Origin: Hypericum androsaemum
Lineage: Eukaryota > Streptophyta > Magnoliopsida > Malpighiales > Hypericaceae
Direction of reading: 5' to 3'
Assembly (NCBI GenBank): GCA_963995505.1
Contig: OZ023184.1
Coordinates: forward strand, 16,428,228 to 16,492,227
Length of the DNA stretch: 64,000 bases
Made by a program: the position numbers and the translations under genes. Positions 14,564-27,000 of this stretch are shown here, in pieces. Below the pieces are notes generated by a model. The model had not been told where the DNA came from. It was given only the letters and a program-made list of their open reading frames with translations, and ran no database searches. Each line of letters begins with the position of its first letter. Position 1 is the stretch's first letter.

Positions 14564-16068
14564 CACGTGAAAATATGGAAATAGAGACAAGTGGACAGGA
14601 GCACAACTTCTTTAAAGCCCACAAAATAGTAATATACTACTTCTGTTTTAATTGGACTAATGTCTCTAAACTACTTTTTTTATATTTTTAAATTTGTTTT
14701 TTCTTTGGTGTCACAGGGCAACGTTGCGTTCTGGGTTTTGTCTTTTCGGGCTGGGGGCAGCAATAATATGTGGCACCAGAACCACTCAGTTTTGGTAAGA
14801 TCATTTTTGGATTTATTTGTGACTCTCTTTTTTTTTTGTTGGAATGGATTTATTTGTGACTAGATAGATCTCCGGGATATACTATTTTTTTATGGCACGG
14901 TGTACACTCATCACGCCGACTGAGTAATTCAATTTCGAGTGTTTGAGCCGGAAATAATTTTTAAAAGTTGGTAAAATTATCCTAAGTAACAACGTTTTGG
15001 TTTGAAATCTTTTGGTTCGTCAATTTAAGTATTGGTATTTATTTTTCTGATTGTTGTTATTATTTGGGAGGTTTATAAATTTTTGAAAGGGCAACGAAGA
15101 GGATAAAATTGTTGATGCAACGAGTGTGGTGGAGCTTCAAACGCCTTGAGAGCTCTTGTGGTTGATATTAGAAGTCATTGCGAAAGGGCCATATATCCTT
15201 TTCGATTCTCAAATTATGCATCTCTCTCTCTCGAGTCCCTATCAGTATTGAAGCACTTCACTTTCGTTTTGTTGAAATTTTTCCTCCATCTTTGTTTTCC
15301 CCCATCCTTCTTGGGATTCCGTTAGAGTAAATGCTCATTAGTCCGAGTTCCGTTAGAGTAAATTTTCACTTCTCGATTTCTATGGTTGCGAATATTGAAA
15401 ATTGTTAAGATTCTATTTCAAAAATGGTTCTGCTAATAATAAATTCATAAAATTTAAATTCAAAATCTCCCGTAATGTAAAATACTCCGTAAGAAGAGCC
15501 CACGATAGAGAAACCAAAAGGAAGCCCAAAAACCAAGTGACGCACAAGGCCCAAAATCATTTCTATCCATCTTAAAAGCTCTCTCGAGAAAAGGAAGAAC
15601 TAGAAGGAAGCACTAACCACTAACAGGCGGATCCTCAGCTATGGACAATTCTAACGGAGGTTCTAATGCTCATTAAAGCTTTAGTATAAAGAAATACGGA
15701 TTAAGATTCAGATAGAACATGGCATCAGATCCAAAACTAAGCAAAGCATCAAGCTTCACAATGAGATTTATTGGCTTCCTTTCCCCATTGGAATGTACAA
15801 GCAAGTACAAAAACAACTTCTGGTCCCTTATACAACAACACCGATCTTCAGCCATCAAAGAAGGGAGGGAAACCCTAGTGCCAAACCAAGTGTAAGCTTA
15901 ATCAGAAAAAGAAAAAAAAGAACTGCCGGAAAACTGAGAACCTTGCAGGTATTTTCCGCCACTGTGAGTCGAGTTCAATGTACAGGACTCTGGTAGACTG
16001 TTAAGTTGCCACGTGAAACTAACAAAATCGCCTGCGGAGACACCGGTATGGTATGAAGTTCGCGTTGG
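14564..16068. other. Intergenic region between two minus-strand genes
   Basis: No coding feature is supported. It should contain the promoter of the aminotransferase (low-coordinate side) and the 3' UTR of the next gene (about 15650-16068). GTTCCGTTAGAGTAAAT-like words occur twice near 15320-15370. Confidence 0.45.
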
Positions 16069-19000
16069 TCACCTTACTTTGTGAGAGATTTTGATGTAAT
16101 TTAGAATCCTTTTAAGAGCTTTACCACTGTCGATGGCCTCTCTGGCTCTGTCCAGGGCATGCGAAACATCCTCCGCCCCGTCACATCCCAACAGGTGATC
16201 AACAATTCCAGCATTTAGGACGATCCGATCATATGCCGGTCCTTTTTCCCCACTAAGAGCTGCCAGACCCAACTCAATATTCTTGGCAACCTGAGATCGG
16301 AAACAAGAACAAAGGATTTTTAGCTGAAATGAAAGAGAAAAGACACAAATTTGGCATGAAGCATTGTGCTCATGATATTAAAAATTGGGATTCCGATGAT
16401 TTAGATATTCATGCTTTTGACTTATCAAAAGAAAAAGGATATTCACGCTTGTGCTAGTAATCTTTAAGCTGTTTTCCAAGGAATGCTCATACCGATCTAT
16501 CTGTTCTTGGAGTGTCAGTGGGCTCAAAACCATAATCCTTAGCGTTAACCTCAATGCTGAAACTGTGTCTTGAAACCCCTGAAAAACAGAAGCACGGGAT
16601 TTATCGTGATGAACTATGAGCTTCGAAATAGCAGACCTAAAGCTAGGATGACGTATAAAAACTAAGACTTCATCAAGACACTGAAGAAGTAAAGGCTAAA
16701 AGATGCATACCATCAACTTCAAAAGCTGAGGCCTCGCTTAATGTACGAAAGCCTGCACAGTAGTTCACAGGAATTCCTTTGGATATATTTGCAGTTCGTA
16801 CCCTGGTTGTCATTGAGAGGGCCCCTTCCTCACCCTAATGATGTGATCAAGTTAGTGAACAAATGGACTGCATAAAATCAAAAACTGAAAACCCTATTGC
16901 CTAGAACCACATGTTCCTATCAAAAGGCAAATTAACAATAACATTTGACATTGCAAGGTCGAACCTTCACAACTAAGCCTGAATGAACACCTCTTCTTTT
17001 CATGAGCATCAGAAGTGACTCCTCATAACCCCCATGATAAAATCCAGAAACAATTGCTTCCCTCCCCTTAGCCTGCCAACAGAGAAGCAGGATTACCCGA
17101 GGTCAAGTACTCAAGCATACTGAGGTTGCATACCAGGTGAACATAATTTTCAACTTAAAAGAGAATTAACTACGTATCCAATTAACAATTATATATCAAT
17201 CATGTAGCAAAGACTATACACATTTTTTTGGGTGGGGAAGTATACATATTTAGATCTCTGGGAAAGGTTATCAATTCTCACACCTTTAAGAAGAGAAGAA
17301 ACCAACCAACACCATTCCTATAAATTTAGTTATGAAATCAATATCTGTCTATAGGGCATCAGATCTGTTAATCCTAATCCTGCCCGAGTCATAAAATGAG
17401 AGAATATTCAAGAATATATGACAAACTGGGCAATCATAACAATTAAAAAACAATGTCGCTCACCCTCACAAACTGTTGAACTTTTTCAGTTGTTGCCAGA
17501 GGGGGGCGTTTCTTGATGTGCTCCCTCAATCCAATCAATGAATATCTGGAAATAGTATACATTGGTTCAATGGTCACCGACTCACCATAGACACTTTACC
17601 CATTTGAAACAATGAAGTTATGAACTGATCAAGAGCTTGGAGCTCTAATCAATTGATAATTACACAAAAACACAGAGGTCGTCAAATAAAAAGAGGAGAA
17701 CAATACAAAGAACAATTGAGCTAGATCCATACAGAGATGGACGAGCTTCCCGTTGACTGATATAAGCAAATCCAACCCCCTCGTCCTGCAATATCAGAAA
17801 TACAAGATTAAGATAAGAAATGAAGAGGTGAAATGGGTTTGAAATACAAGACAGAGATTAATCAAAAAGATGCACTGCAAGGAACAAAAACCTCCAGAAG
17901 TTCTTTAGCCTGGGAAGGAACCAAACGTGTATTTGCTCCCATAAAATTCAGCATCTGTTCTTCCGTCACACCCCCCTGAATGCAACCTAGTGTCATAGAA
18001 ACAGCGATAGCACATCTAGTACGTGAAAGCAAACACACCAAGAGATGAAAAAAAATTAACCTTTGGTGGCATCCATTCCACTCCATGAAGCAAAGAAGAT
18101 TCACTATAGCAGGCTCGAACTGCCGCAACAAACAACGTGCTCTTGAAAAACCTAGTGTTTCCATCGTATGGTTCACCATAATGAGTCAGTGATCGAACAT
18201 CAGCCACAGAAGCAGGACCTAACAGCAAGCTAATATCAAGTCATAATCGGTTTGAAAAGGAAAATCCCCGCAATAATCAAAGAACATTCCAAGCTCAAAA
18301 CTTCTCCATATTACCACATTCGTCATCAAACGCGAGGCAGTAGGCTTTCAACTCACGATCAGTCTCCCTATTCATCCGCTGCCCAATTAGAAACGCAGCA
18401 AGCAGCGCCTCGCTAACACCACGCCCCTCGTCCAAAGGAAGCACATCCCTCATCACACCCTGGACTTCCTCGTACCCCAAATGCCCGCCGGCAAGAATCT
18501 CCCTGAGTGCACCAACGAGCCTCATCTCGCACGTCCCGTTCCCAGTAAACTGAGGCCCAACCGAGCTCCCAGCTCCCATAATGGACCCCTCGGGGTCAGC
18601 CAGGAAAATAACATCCGGCGGGAGGGCACGAGCGAGCAATGGCCAGAATATCTCCATGGCCCGCCTCTCCCCTTCGCTCCATTGCGTGGCCTCGGGGAAC
18701 GCGTTGGCCCTTATCGTCATCCCCGCGAAGAACGCCCCCATTTGTGCCTTGGACACTCGCTCCTCGCCTTCTCTCACTTCCCCTCTAGCTGGAAAAAAAA
18801 ACCGTAAATTCAAAAACCGCCTCCCTAATTAAGTTTTTAAAAAGTCAAAGCGGAGTTGACCTGATCTTAGGATGGCGTCGAGGACGTTGAAGGCTTGGTC
18901 GTGGTCGAGGGGGCGGGTCTGGGTGGGGCCGGTGCAAACCCTAGCCTGGGCGTCGAGGACCGCCTGGTTGGGCCGGGGGAGGAACGTTGACCGGTAGGTG

Positions 19001-19182
19001 GACGAGAGCGAGGGGTTCCGTGTCTCGTACTCCAGCGTGGCGGAGCATTTGATCCGACGGCGGAGGTTCCTCGCCGGTGGGGGGAATCGGAGGGTCGGGA
19101 TTTTAGGGCGGGAGACGCCGCGCTGGGTGGGAGCGGCCCAGCGGAGGCGTTCCGGGCTGAAGAAGGCGGTGTCGCCGGTCAT
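16069..19182 (-). CDS. Anthranilate phosphoribosyltransferase-like protein (glycosyltransferase family 3), plastid-type
   Basis: Resembles the plant protein typified by Arabidopsis At1g70570, related to TrpD of tryptophan synthesis, though this clade is not shown to be the pathway enzyme. Ten exons: 19182-18861, 18788-18315, 18218-18061, 17975-17892, 17785-17733, 17545-17464, 17072-16965, 16834-16711, 16578-16493, 16290-16069, giving 570 residues. The first 45 or so residues are rich in R, S, T and P (SPERLRWAAPTQRG) and look like a transit peptide. Then come the helical N-terminal domain (LREILAGGHLGYEEVQGVM, FLIGQRMNRETD), PYDGNTRFFKSTLF, LLHGVEWMPPKGGVTEEQ, a VSGFYHGGYEESLLMLMKR block and the C-terminal LNAGIVDHLLGCDGAEDV. 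The start at 19182 is the first ATG; upstream codons are only non-ATG. The exact reaction is not established. Confidence 0.9.
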
Positions 19183-19672
19183 GATCGGTTGGGGCGAGAA
19201 GGGCAAAGATGTCTTTTCAAGTTAGGCGGTGGGAGAGAGATGGTCGGATTTGGGGAAAACGGTGGTTAAATGGATTGCGCGGGCGGGTAGACGGCGCCGT
19301 TTAGCTCATCGGCGTGGATTTGGAGGGGCCCAGGGTACGTCATTTCTTGAAAGACGCGCTTACGAAGGGCTTTTTTAAATAAAACAAATTGAAGGGCGAC
19401 GTGGATAACTTGCTAAAATAGAATATACGACGCGGATTTTAATCTTTTGTTTTTTTTATTTGAGTAAGTGAAATTTTGGGGGGAAAAGGAAGGGGAGAAT
19501 GTAGTAGGAAAAAAAAATCAGTTTACTATTTTGATAACAGAAGGAAATTTGAGGAATAAAAAAGCGGTGAAATTTTGATCAATTATGTAATCAAATGTTG
19601 TCACATTTTGTAACTGGCGGGTTGGATTGGGTGCTCCTAGTCCCGCAGGTGTCACTAACAACATTCTGCTAA

Positions 19673-20180
19673 TTAATATTAATCAATATTTTAAAAACTA
19701 CGGTCCGACATGTCGGATCGTTACCCGGAACTAAATTTGGGTCGAGTTTTGCCTAAAACTTAGCTAGCAGTTCGATCGGTCAAAATTTGGTCGGACCACC
19801 CGGTCAGGTACTTTCGGGTGACCCGGTTCGTCCGGATCAGAAAAATTAATGTTTATTTTTCTATTTTATCGGATTTAATTTAAAAATAAAACATCTATTT
19901 CCAAGCTCGGAGCGTGTACATCATTTTTTGATCATAACAAATTTATTTTTTTAACAATTCTCGATAATATATTAACTATGTGAAACAAATTGGACTAATA
20001 TGTCAAACAAAAAATATGTATAATCATATTCTTTTACTTTTATACTTGTTAAATAGATATTCGAAGACTTTGTTTAGATAAATTGTATAATAAAGTTACT
20101 AAACCGGTCGGACCGGGTGAACCAGAAATTTTAAAGATTGTGGGTAGCCTTCCGAGTCGCTTTTAAAAATATTAATATTA
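19673..20180. repeat. Dispersed repeat with CCGGTCGGACC-type words and imperfect terminal inverted repeats
   Basis: The left end ATTAATATTAATCAATATTTTAAAAAC and the right end, read in reverse, share ATTAATATTAAT and TTTTAAAA. The interior is full of GGTCGGACC, CCGGTCAGG and ACCGGTCGGACCGGG words. Similar sequence occurs at 41976-42412 and, more weakly, in LYK3 intron 9 (40870-41340). The class is not recognised; non-autonomous DNA transposon is a guess. 19183-19672 holds only the promoter side of the preceding gene. Confidence 0.4.
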
Positions 20181-20368
20181 ATAAGACGGCCAATGCGTCT
20201 TTCTACTAAAGAAACATGTTTGGTCCATTGGTGATATTACTCAATCTCACTGCAAAGATGTCATTTTTAACAATGGCAACGACGAAATCTTCAACGACAA
20301 AAAAAAGACATGTGGCAGACGAGCGCGAGCCCGCAGCAGGTGCTGCGGAGCCCACTTTATCAATACCC

Positions 20369-20668
20369 AATCGGGCCCCGGTAATTGGTCAGTTGGATTG
20401 CATTAAGGAAATTTTGAGTTGCAGAAAAAATAATAAAGTAATCCTCTTCTAAATAAGGTTCAACACCTAATCGGGCCCTGGTAATTGGTCAGTTGGATTG
20501 CATTAAGGAAATTTTGTGTGGCAGAAAAAATAATAAAATAATCCTCTTCTAAATAAGGTTCAACTCCCAATCGGGCCCCGATAATTGGTCAGTTGGATTG
20601 CATTAAGGAAATTTTGAGTCGCAGAAAAAATAATAAAATAATCCTCTTTTAAATAAAGTTCAACTATA
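20369..20668. repeat. Three tandem copies of a 100-bp unit
   Basis: The marker TCGGGCCC occurs at 20371, 20471 and 20571, so the period is exactly 100 bp. Each unit continues with AATTGGTCAGTTGGATTGC and ATCCTCTTCTAAATAA-type sequence with few differences. It encodes nothing evident. Confidence 0.9.
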
Positions 20669-21899
20669 TTCTAATCAAACAAAATAGCTTTTGCAAATGA
20701 ATCAAAAAGATTGAAAGCGTTTTAAGAATCCATTTGAATTATAGGCCCTCAGCAAATGTCTTGGGCTTTTAGTTATGGCTTGTCGCGGGCCGTTTCCTTC
20801 TTTGCTTGCTTAGTTCGTGTTTGCCTTGAAACCAGCTTAGTTCATCATTACTTATTATTTAGTTTTATTTTTGATATTTTTGCTCCGGACGCATTTTAGT
20901 TTGCAATTTTTTGGATGTTAAATATCATTGGATGGATTATTTTTTATTAGCATTGAAAACACATCACATTATGACAAGGTAACGTTTCAAAATTTAATAA
21001 ATCTTTGACTTATTTAATAGGATAGTTAAGAGATTATTTATGATTAAACAAATAAATTTTACTTGTTCAAAACCACTCCCAAAAATAAAAACTCCAATGA
21101 ACCAAATTTAGTCTAACAATACATGAAATTGGAGAGCAATAATGAAATCCATGGTGATGGATAACATCAAGCATATGTCAAAACAAAGTTCACATTAGTA
21201 CCGTAATTAGTTTTTGAAAGAAAAGTGCTGTATTGTAAACGTGATCATATACGTAGATATTTAATGTAAGGTGGGTATGATGGTAACGGGTCTTCCTTCG
21301 TTTTTCAAGGGTCGGTGGTTCAATTCTCACTCCTTGCAGAAATGGCAAAATTTTGTTTGAGAGGGAAACAAAATTCAATGCCGTCTAGAACCCCAGAATT
21401 TAAACTAACCCGTCTAAATTTTATTTTTACCAAAAAAAAATATCAACCAGAAAGTAATCATGGTTGAAAATTTGTCCAAAAAATTGTCAAATTTTGAAAT
21501 CCTTCTCACTGGAAAAGAAAGAAGATGCCAATTAAGTGTGAAACTTTACGTACTAATGTGATATGATTAGCGACGCCACCTGGCTCCTACTCCACACCAG
21601 CAGCCAGCCAGCCAGCCAGCCAGGCCTCCCGCCCCGTACGAGAATGTTTGTTTTGTCTTGACGCGAGACATTTTTGCCAACTGTAAGCAGCAGCAGGTGA
21701 AAGAAATCAAATCATCCCAATTCTACCCACCATCTTGTACCCTCTCTTCTCCCCGGTACAACTACTCGCCGAGGGCAAAACCGTAACTTGACATAACATC
21801 TCCACCTGCTGCACCCCAAAATGACAAAAACCCCACTACTCTTGGTCCTCTCCCATATTTCAAAACCCTCCCATTGCTTTCTGGGTTTTAGACCAAAAA
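20669..21899. other. Intergenic region upstream of the CLE gene
   Basis: No gene seen. It includes (CAGC)n-like CAGCCAGCCAGCCAG at about 21600-21625 and the presumed CLE promoter and leader (about 21700-21899). Confidence 0.45.
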
Positions 21900-22381
21900 A
21901 TGGCGTTCGGAAAGAGACACTTAACACTTTCGACGATGACGATGATGATCGTGGTTTTCGCCTTACCGGTTCACTCTTCTCTTACCCGTAAGTCGAAAGC
22001 TTGCTTTAACCTTTCCTTTCCCTGAAAGCTTGAAACTTTCTCCCATTTGGCTAATTTTTTTTTGTTTGTGTGTGGCTGTTTTTCCTACAGGTTCCCAAGG
22101 AGGAAGGAAGCTAGTTGAAGAAGCAGCCACCACCACTACTCCTAGTAATATACAGGTATATAAATATCCATGGAGGCTTAAAGAAGAGACCCCCCTCAAA
22201 TAGGGTTTTTTTGACCTGGCTTTAATTTTTGTAGGGTTTTGAGGCCATATTCTTGGACAAGGGGGCTTCTTCTTCTTCTTCTTCTTCTTCTAAGGTGGTT
22301 GTGGTTGTGGAGGATTCAGCAAGGGAAGTCCCAACTGGACCAGACCCTCTTCATCACAACAACAAACCCATCAAGCCATGA
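21900..22381 (+). CDS. CLE: CLE signalling peptide precursor (CLV3/CLE40-like)
   Basis: Three exons: 21900-21987, 22091-22155, 22235-22381, encoding 99 residues. The N-terminus (MAFGKRHLTLSTMTMMIVVF, continuing ALPVHSS) is a signal peptide. A variable middle includes EEAATTTTPSN and a serine run encoded by a TCT microsatellite. The conserved 12-residue CLE motif REVPTGPDPLHH lies near the C-terminus and is followed by NNKPIKP. Known CLE peptides are cut from the precursor, hydroxylated on prolines and bind CLV1/CLE-type leucine-rich receptor kinases to control meristem or vascular cell fate. Two introns plus the PTGPDPLHH core fit the CLV3/CLE40 branch better than the usually intronless CLEs. 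The three short exons explain why it is easily missed. Confidence 0.88.
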
Positions 22382-23090
22382 AGATAGATGATCAAGAAGG
22401 GGAGTTTAATTATTAGGTAATGGGAGTCGGATTAATTAATTAATTAATTATTGTGTTAGTTTTAAATTAGGATTGGTTGATTAGCCTTTTTGTTACTGTG
22501 GGTTGCTAGTAGCCACCACCTGCATCAGTCTGTTGTTGGGTTTCCAGAAATGAGCAGGCCACAAATGGGTTCCTTGATGCTTGTCGATTTCTGCTTCCCC
22601 GTATAAAGTTTTTGTCCTATTATTATTTATTTATTATTGAATTCGCAAGCTCTTTTCTGCAATTTATTTCGTTTGCTTTAACAGTCGATTTTAATTAGTT
22701 TATTTATCAGATTTCTCTCGACCGAAAGATGTAGTCGGCCAATGATTAAATAATTCTGCCCGGACATCGTTATACCAAAATAACGAACATCGATTCTTAC
22801 GAACAAAAAATATATTATTGAGAACCCTTAATGTCCTCGCACGGAAGAAAAAATATATTATTGAGAACCCTTAATGTCCTCGCACTGAAGAAACGGCATG
22901 TATCTTCCAAAATATTTTTAATAAAACCATGCAAAGATGTAAGCGAAATTTGTTAAGAGGTTAGTCATTCTTAAATTGTTCCAAGTAAATTTAATTAGAA
23001 TTTTTTCAAGATATGTGTCCGAAAATAAGGTCTATTTTGTTTATATAGATAATCAAATTAAATCATTAAATACAAGTTATTTTGAAGACA
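22382..23090. other. CLE 3' flank with a 43-bp tandem duplication
   Basis: The 3' UTR of the CLE gene probably occupies the first 300 bp. At 22805-22890 a 43-bp unit (starting AAAAAATATATTATTGAG) is present twice in tandem. Nothing else is supported. Confidence 0.55.
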
Positions 23091-23099
23091 ATTAATTTC
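23091..23099. repeat. MULE target-site duplication, left
   Basis: ATTAATTTC; matches ATTAATTTA at 30390-30398 in 8 of 9 bases. Confidence 0.75.
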
Positions 23100-23285
23100 G
23101 GGTAAATTATTCTCTTGTCCTCGGTGTTTGGTCACCCTTTTCCTCGGGTCCCTTAATTTCGAAAAATAATTTTACCGTCTCCCATGTTTGGTTTTAGATA
23201 CTCTCGGTCGCTGTTGCTAGAATATGTCATTTTCTCCGGCCAACCCCACTTGAAAAACTAAAATGCCCTCCAATTAAAAAAAAGT
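23100..23285 (+). repeat. MULE left terminal inverted repeat
   Basis: Aligns, with scattered mismatches and small gaps, to the reverse complement of 30181-30389 from the outer GGGTAAAT through the CCACTTGAAAA word. Confidence 0.85.
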
Positions 23286-23342
23286 CTTTTTCCTTTTCCC
23301 TTCACCTCTTCTTCCTCCTACTTTTCAACTAAAACTAAAATT

Positions 23343-24026
23343 TGTTGGGTTTGAATGCATAATAAATGCATTTGGCCCAAGCTGGAAGGCCCAAGCTGGA
23401 AAGCCCAAGTTGAGGATGGGATTACCACATCGGAAATCGCAAGAGAATTTTTCCTGTTTATAAGGAGAAGCTCCAAACTGGTGTAATATTAAATATTCCA
23501 CCTAAAGAGCTGACCGAGGCTGCCTGCGAGGATGGTGCGAAGCACGAGCACCAGCTCGCGCACGTGCGTGTGCGTGTGCGCATGGCGCATTGGACGCAGG
23601 TCGTAATGAGCGCTTTGTGGCGCACTTGGTACTTCGCACGGTCGCGAGGAGCTGGAGGAGTCTTAAGTATTTTGCCCGAACGGACGCGCCCCTTCGGAGT
23701 GCCTGCCTCCCTCCCATCCAGCGCCTATAAATAGGCCCATTCTCCATCATTTGCACTCACCCCACTACAACTTGCATAAGCATTCGTTAGCAATTGTAGG
23801 CTCTCTCTCCCTCTCTCAGAAAGTTCCAAATTTCTAAGGTTCGCCTGAAGCTTTGAGGGTCGTTGTGCTACGAACTCAGAAGCAGCCTAGTCGTTGTATC
23901 TTGGGGACGATTGTCGCAGCCCGTAAGCACTGAATACGGGGCAATCTCGTCTTACAAAGAAAGAGTCTAACTCTTGCCTCGACTATTAAAGATCCTAATC
24001 AAGTACACCACCTCCGACAAACAACA
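23343..24026 (+). repeat. Copia element 1, 5' LTR (684 bp)
   Basis: Begins TGTTGGGTTTG and ends CAAACAACA, with a TATAAATA box at 23726-23733 and a CT-rich leader behind it. It lacks about 250 bp that the 3' LTR has between TTTTGCCC and AACGGACNCGCCCC. The preceding 5 bp AAATT (23338-23342) are repeated after the 3' LTR. Confidence 0.93.
23726..23733 (+). promoter_or_regulatory. LTR TATA box
   Basis: TATAAATA in the 5' LTR of element 1, in the position expected for the U3/R promoter. The 3' LTR has TATAAGTA at 29064-29071 and the 5' LTR of element 2 has TATAAATA (minus strand, 58402-58409). Confidence 0.6.
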
Positions 24027-24055
24027 ATTGTAAGACGAGATCTGTGTACTTGAAG

Positions 24056-27000
24056 ATGGCATCAACAAGCTCAGCACCAGTGCCAGCGGTCCCGGGAACT
24101 GTCCACGCCGAAAGGCCGACCAAGTTCAACGGTACCGAGTTCAAGAGATGGCAACAGAAGATGCTGTTCTACCTGACGATGATGTTCTACCTGACGATGC
24201 TCAACCTGGTCTGATTCTTGAAGGAAGAGGCTCCGAAGGTAATCCACAGAAGATCAACGCCCTTGATGCATGGAGTCACATCGACTTCCTATGTCGTAAC
24301 TATGTCCTGAATGGCTTAGACGATGCCCTCTACAATGTCTATGCAGGTACCAAGACTGCAAAAAAATTATGGGACTTTCTGGAGAAGAAGTACAAAATGG
24401 AGGATACCGGGATGAAGAAATTTATCGTCGGAAGGTTCCTCGACTTCCAGATGGTGGACTCCAAGAAGGTCATAGACCAAGTCCAAGAGCTGCAGCTGAT
24501 TCTATATGAGATTCACGCCGAAGGCATACAACTCAGCGAATCCTTCCAGGTGGCTGCTCTGATCGAGAAGCTACCCCCTCTGTGGAAGGACTTCAAGAAC
24601 TACCTCAAACATAAGAGGAAGAACATGGGGATGGAAGACTTGATCGTGAGACTAAGGATCGAGGAAGACAACCGAAAGTCCGAAGTCAAGACCGGCAGGA
24701 CCAACTCCGAGACTAAGGTACATCTCGCCGAAGGTGGTAATGATAAGAAGAGGAAGAAGCCCGATAATAAGCAGGAGAAGCAAGAGCCAAAGAAAAAGAA
24801 AGCTAAAAAGATCAAGGGCAATTGCTACAACTGCGACAAGCCCGGTCACAAGGCCAAAGATTGTCGCTTGCCAAAGAAGACGATCGTGAGAAGGCTAACC
24901 TGGCTGAGAACTTGTCTGAGCTACACCTATCTACCATGGTGTTTGAAGCTAATCTGGTGGATAACCCAAGAGAGTGGTTCATAGACACAGGGGCAACCCG
25001 ACATATCTGCTCAGACAAGGAGACGTTCTCGACCTATATAGCCATCAACGGGCAGAAGTTGTTTATGGGTAACTCTGCAACTTCTCCCGTAGTTGGACTA
25101 GGCCAGGTGGTGCTGATGCTGATCTCCGGAAAAGAGCTGACCCTTAAAGATGTGCTGCATATCCCAGACATTCGTAAGAATTTAGTATCCGACTCACTGT
25201 TGAGCAAAGCTAGGATAAAACTAGTATTTGAGGCTGATAGGTTTGTTCTGACCAAGGCCGGTGCCTTTGTAGGAAAGGGTTACCTCGAGAGGGGGCTCTT
25301 CAAGATGAATGTAATAACTGTCAAAAATGCCTTTAATGGCCCTAATAAAGTTGTTAGTTCTTCTTATTTGGCTTAGTGTTCTAACTTATGGCATGATAGA
25401 CTAGGACACGTAAATTTGAGCTCACTAAGAAAGTTAGTAAGTTTAAATTTATTGCCTGAAATAGAGTTTGACCCGAACAATAAATGTGACGTATGTGTAG
25501 AGGTAAAAATGACCAAAGCACCTTTTCATTCAGTGAAAAGAAGTACTACACCTTTAGAGTTAATTCATACCGATATATGCGATATGAAATAAGTGCAAAC
25601 TAGAAGTGGGAAAAAGTATTTTATCACGTTTATTGACGATTGCACGAGGTACTATTATGTACACCTGTTGAAAGGAAAAGACGAAGCTTTAGAAGCTTTC
25701 AAGAGTTATAAGAATGAGGTTGAAAATTAACTTAGCACTAAAATTAAAATGATTCGAAGTGATAGAGGGGAAGAATATGTAGCTCTGTTTGAGGAATTCT
25801 GCCAACAACATGGCATTATTCATCAGACAACTGCTCCATACTCACCTCAATCAAACGGCATAGCTGAGCGCAAGAATCGAACTTTTAAGGAGATGATTAA
25901 TGCTATGTTGATTAGCTCGGGCTTACCACAGAACTTGTGGGAGGAAGCTGTGCTATCAGCTAATCACATTCTAAACAAATTGTCGCACAAGAAAAGGGAC
26001 AAAATCCCATATAAATTATGGAATGGGAGAGAGCCTTCCTACGGAGACCCAAGACCGTTGACTGCATCTTTATTGGATATGCCCACAACAGTAGCGCATA
26101 CCGATTTCTAGTGCACAAGTCTGAAAACTCTGAAATCAACGAGGGAATGGTCATGGAATCAAAGAATGCAACATTCTTTGAGAATATCTTTCCTAAAAAG
26201 GAAATGAAAGAAGTAAGCTCAAGCAAAAGAAGTTATGAAGCTACACAATGCTCTGATCAAGGTGCTGAGGAACCTAGACGGAGTAAGAGGACCAAAGTAG
26301 CCAAGTCGTTTGGTCCAGATTTTCTAAACTACATGTTAGAAAATGAACCTGGGACAGTCCAAGAGGTATTATCTAGTCCGGATGCTCCTCTCTAGAAAGA
26401 AGCTATCAATAGTGAGATAGAATCCATCATGCAAAACCACACGTGGGAAGTCGTGGATCTTCCACCAGGTTGCAAACCTTTAGGTTACAAGTGGATCCTT
26501 AAAAGGAAATACAAAGCTGATGGATCAATCGACAAATACAAAGCTCGGCTGGTAGCTAAAGGGTTCAAATAGAAGGAAGGATATGATTTTTTTGATACCT
26601 ATTCGCCGGTCACAAGAATCACATCCATTAGAGTGATCATAGTTATCGCAGTACTTTATAACCTCGTGATACATCAGATGGATGTAAAAATAGCTTTCCT
26701 AAATGGAGAACTGGAAAAGAAAATATATATGGAATAACCAGAAGGGTTTGTTGCCCTCGGACAAGAACATAAAGTGTGCAAGTTGGTCAAGTTACTGTAC
26801 GCGCCGAAACAGGCGCCGAAACAATGGCATGAGAAATTTGACAGAACAATGATGTCAAATGGCTTTAAGATCAACGAGTGTGATAAATGTGTATACATTA
26901 AAGGCACACCTGATGCTTACGTGATTGTATGTTTGTATGTAGATGATAGCTAATCACGGGAAGCAGTAATGATCTTATTATAAAAACTAAGAACATGTTA

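Noticed and set aside
18481..18807. 108-codon plus-strand frame
   Set aside because: Antisense to exon 2 of the phosphoribosyltransferase-like gene, which fits its family in frame.
23343..24026. Solo LTR interpretation
   Set aside because: A matching 3' LTR, matching AAATT flanks and an internal gag-pol show a complete element.
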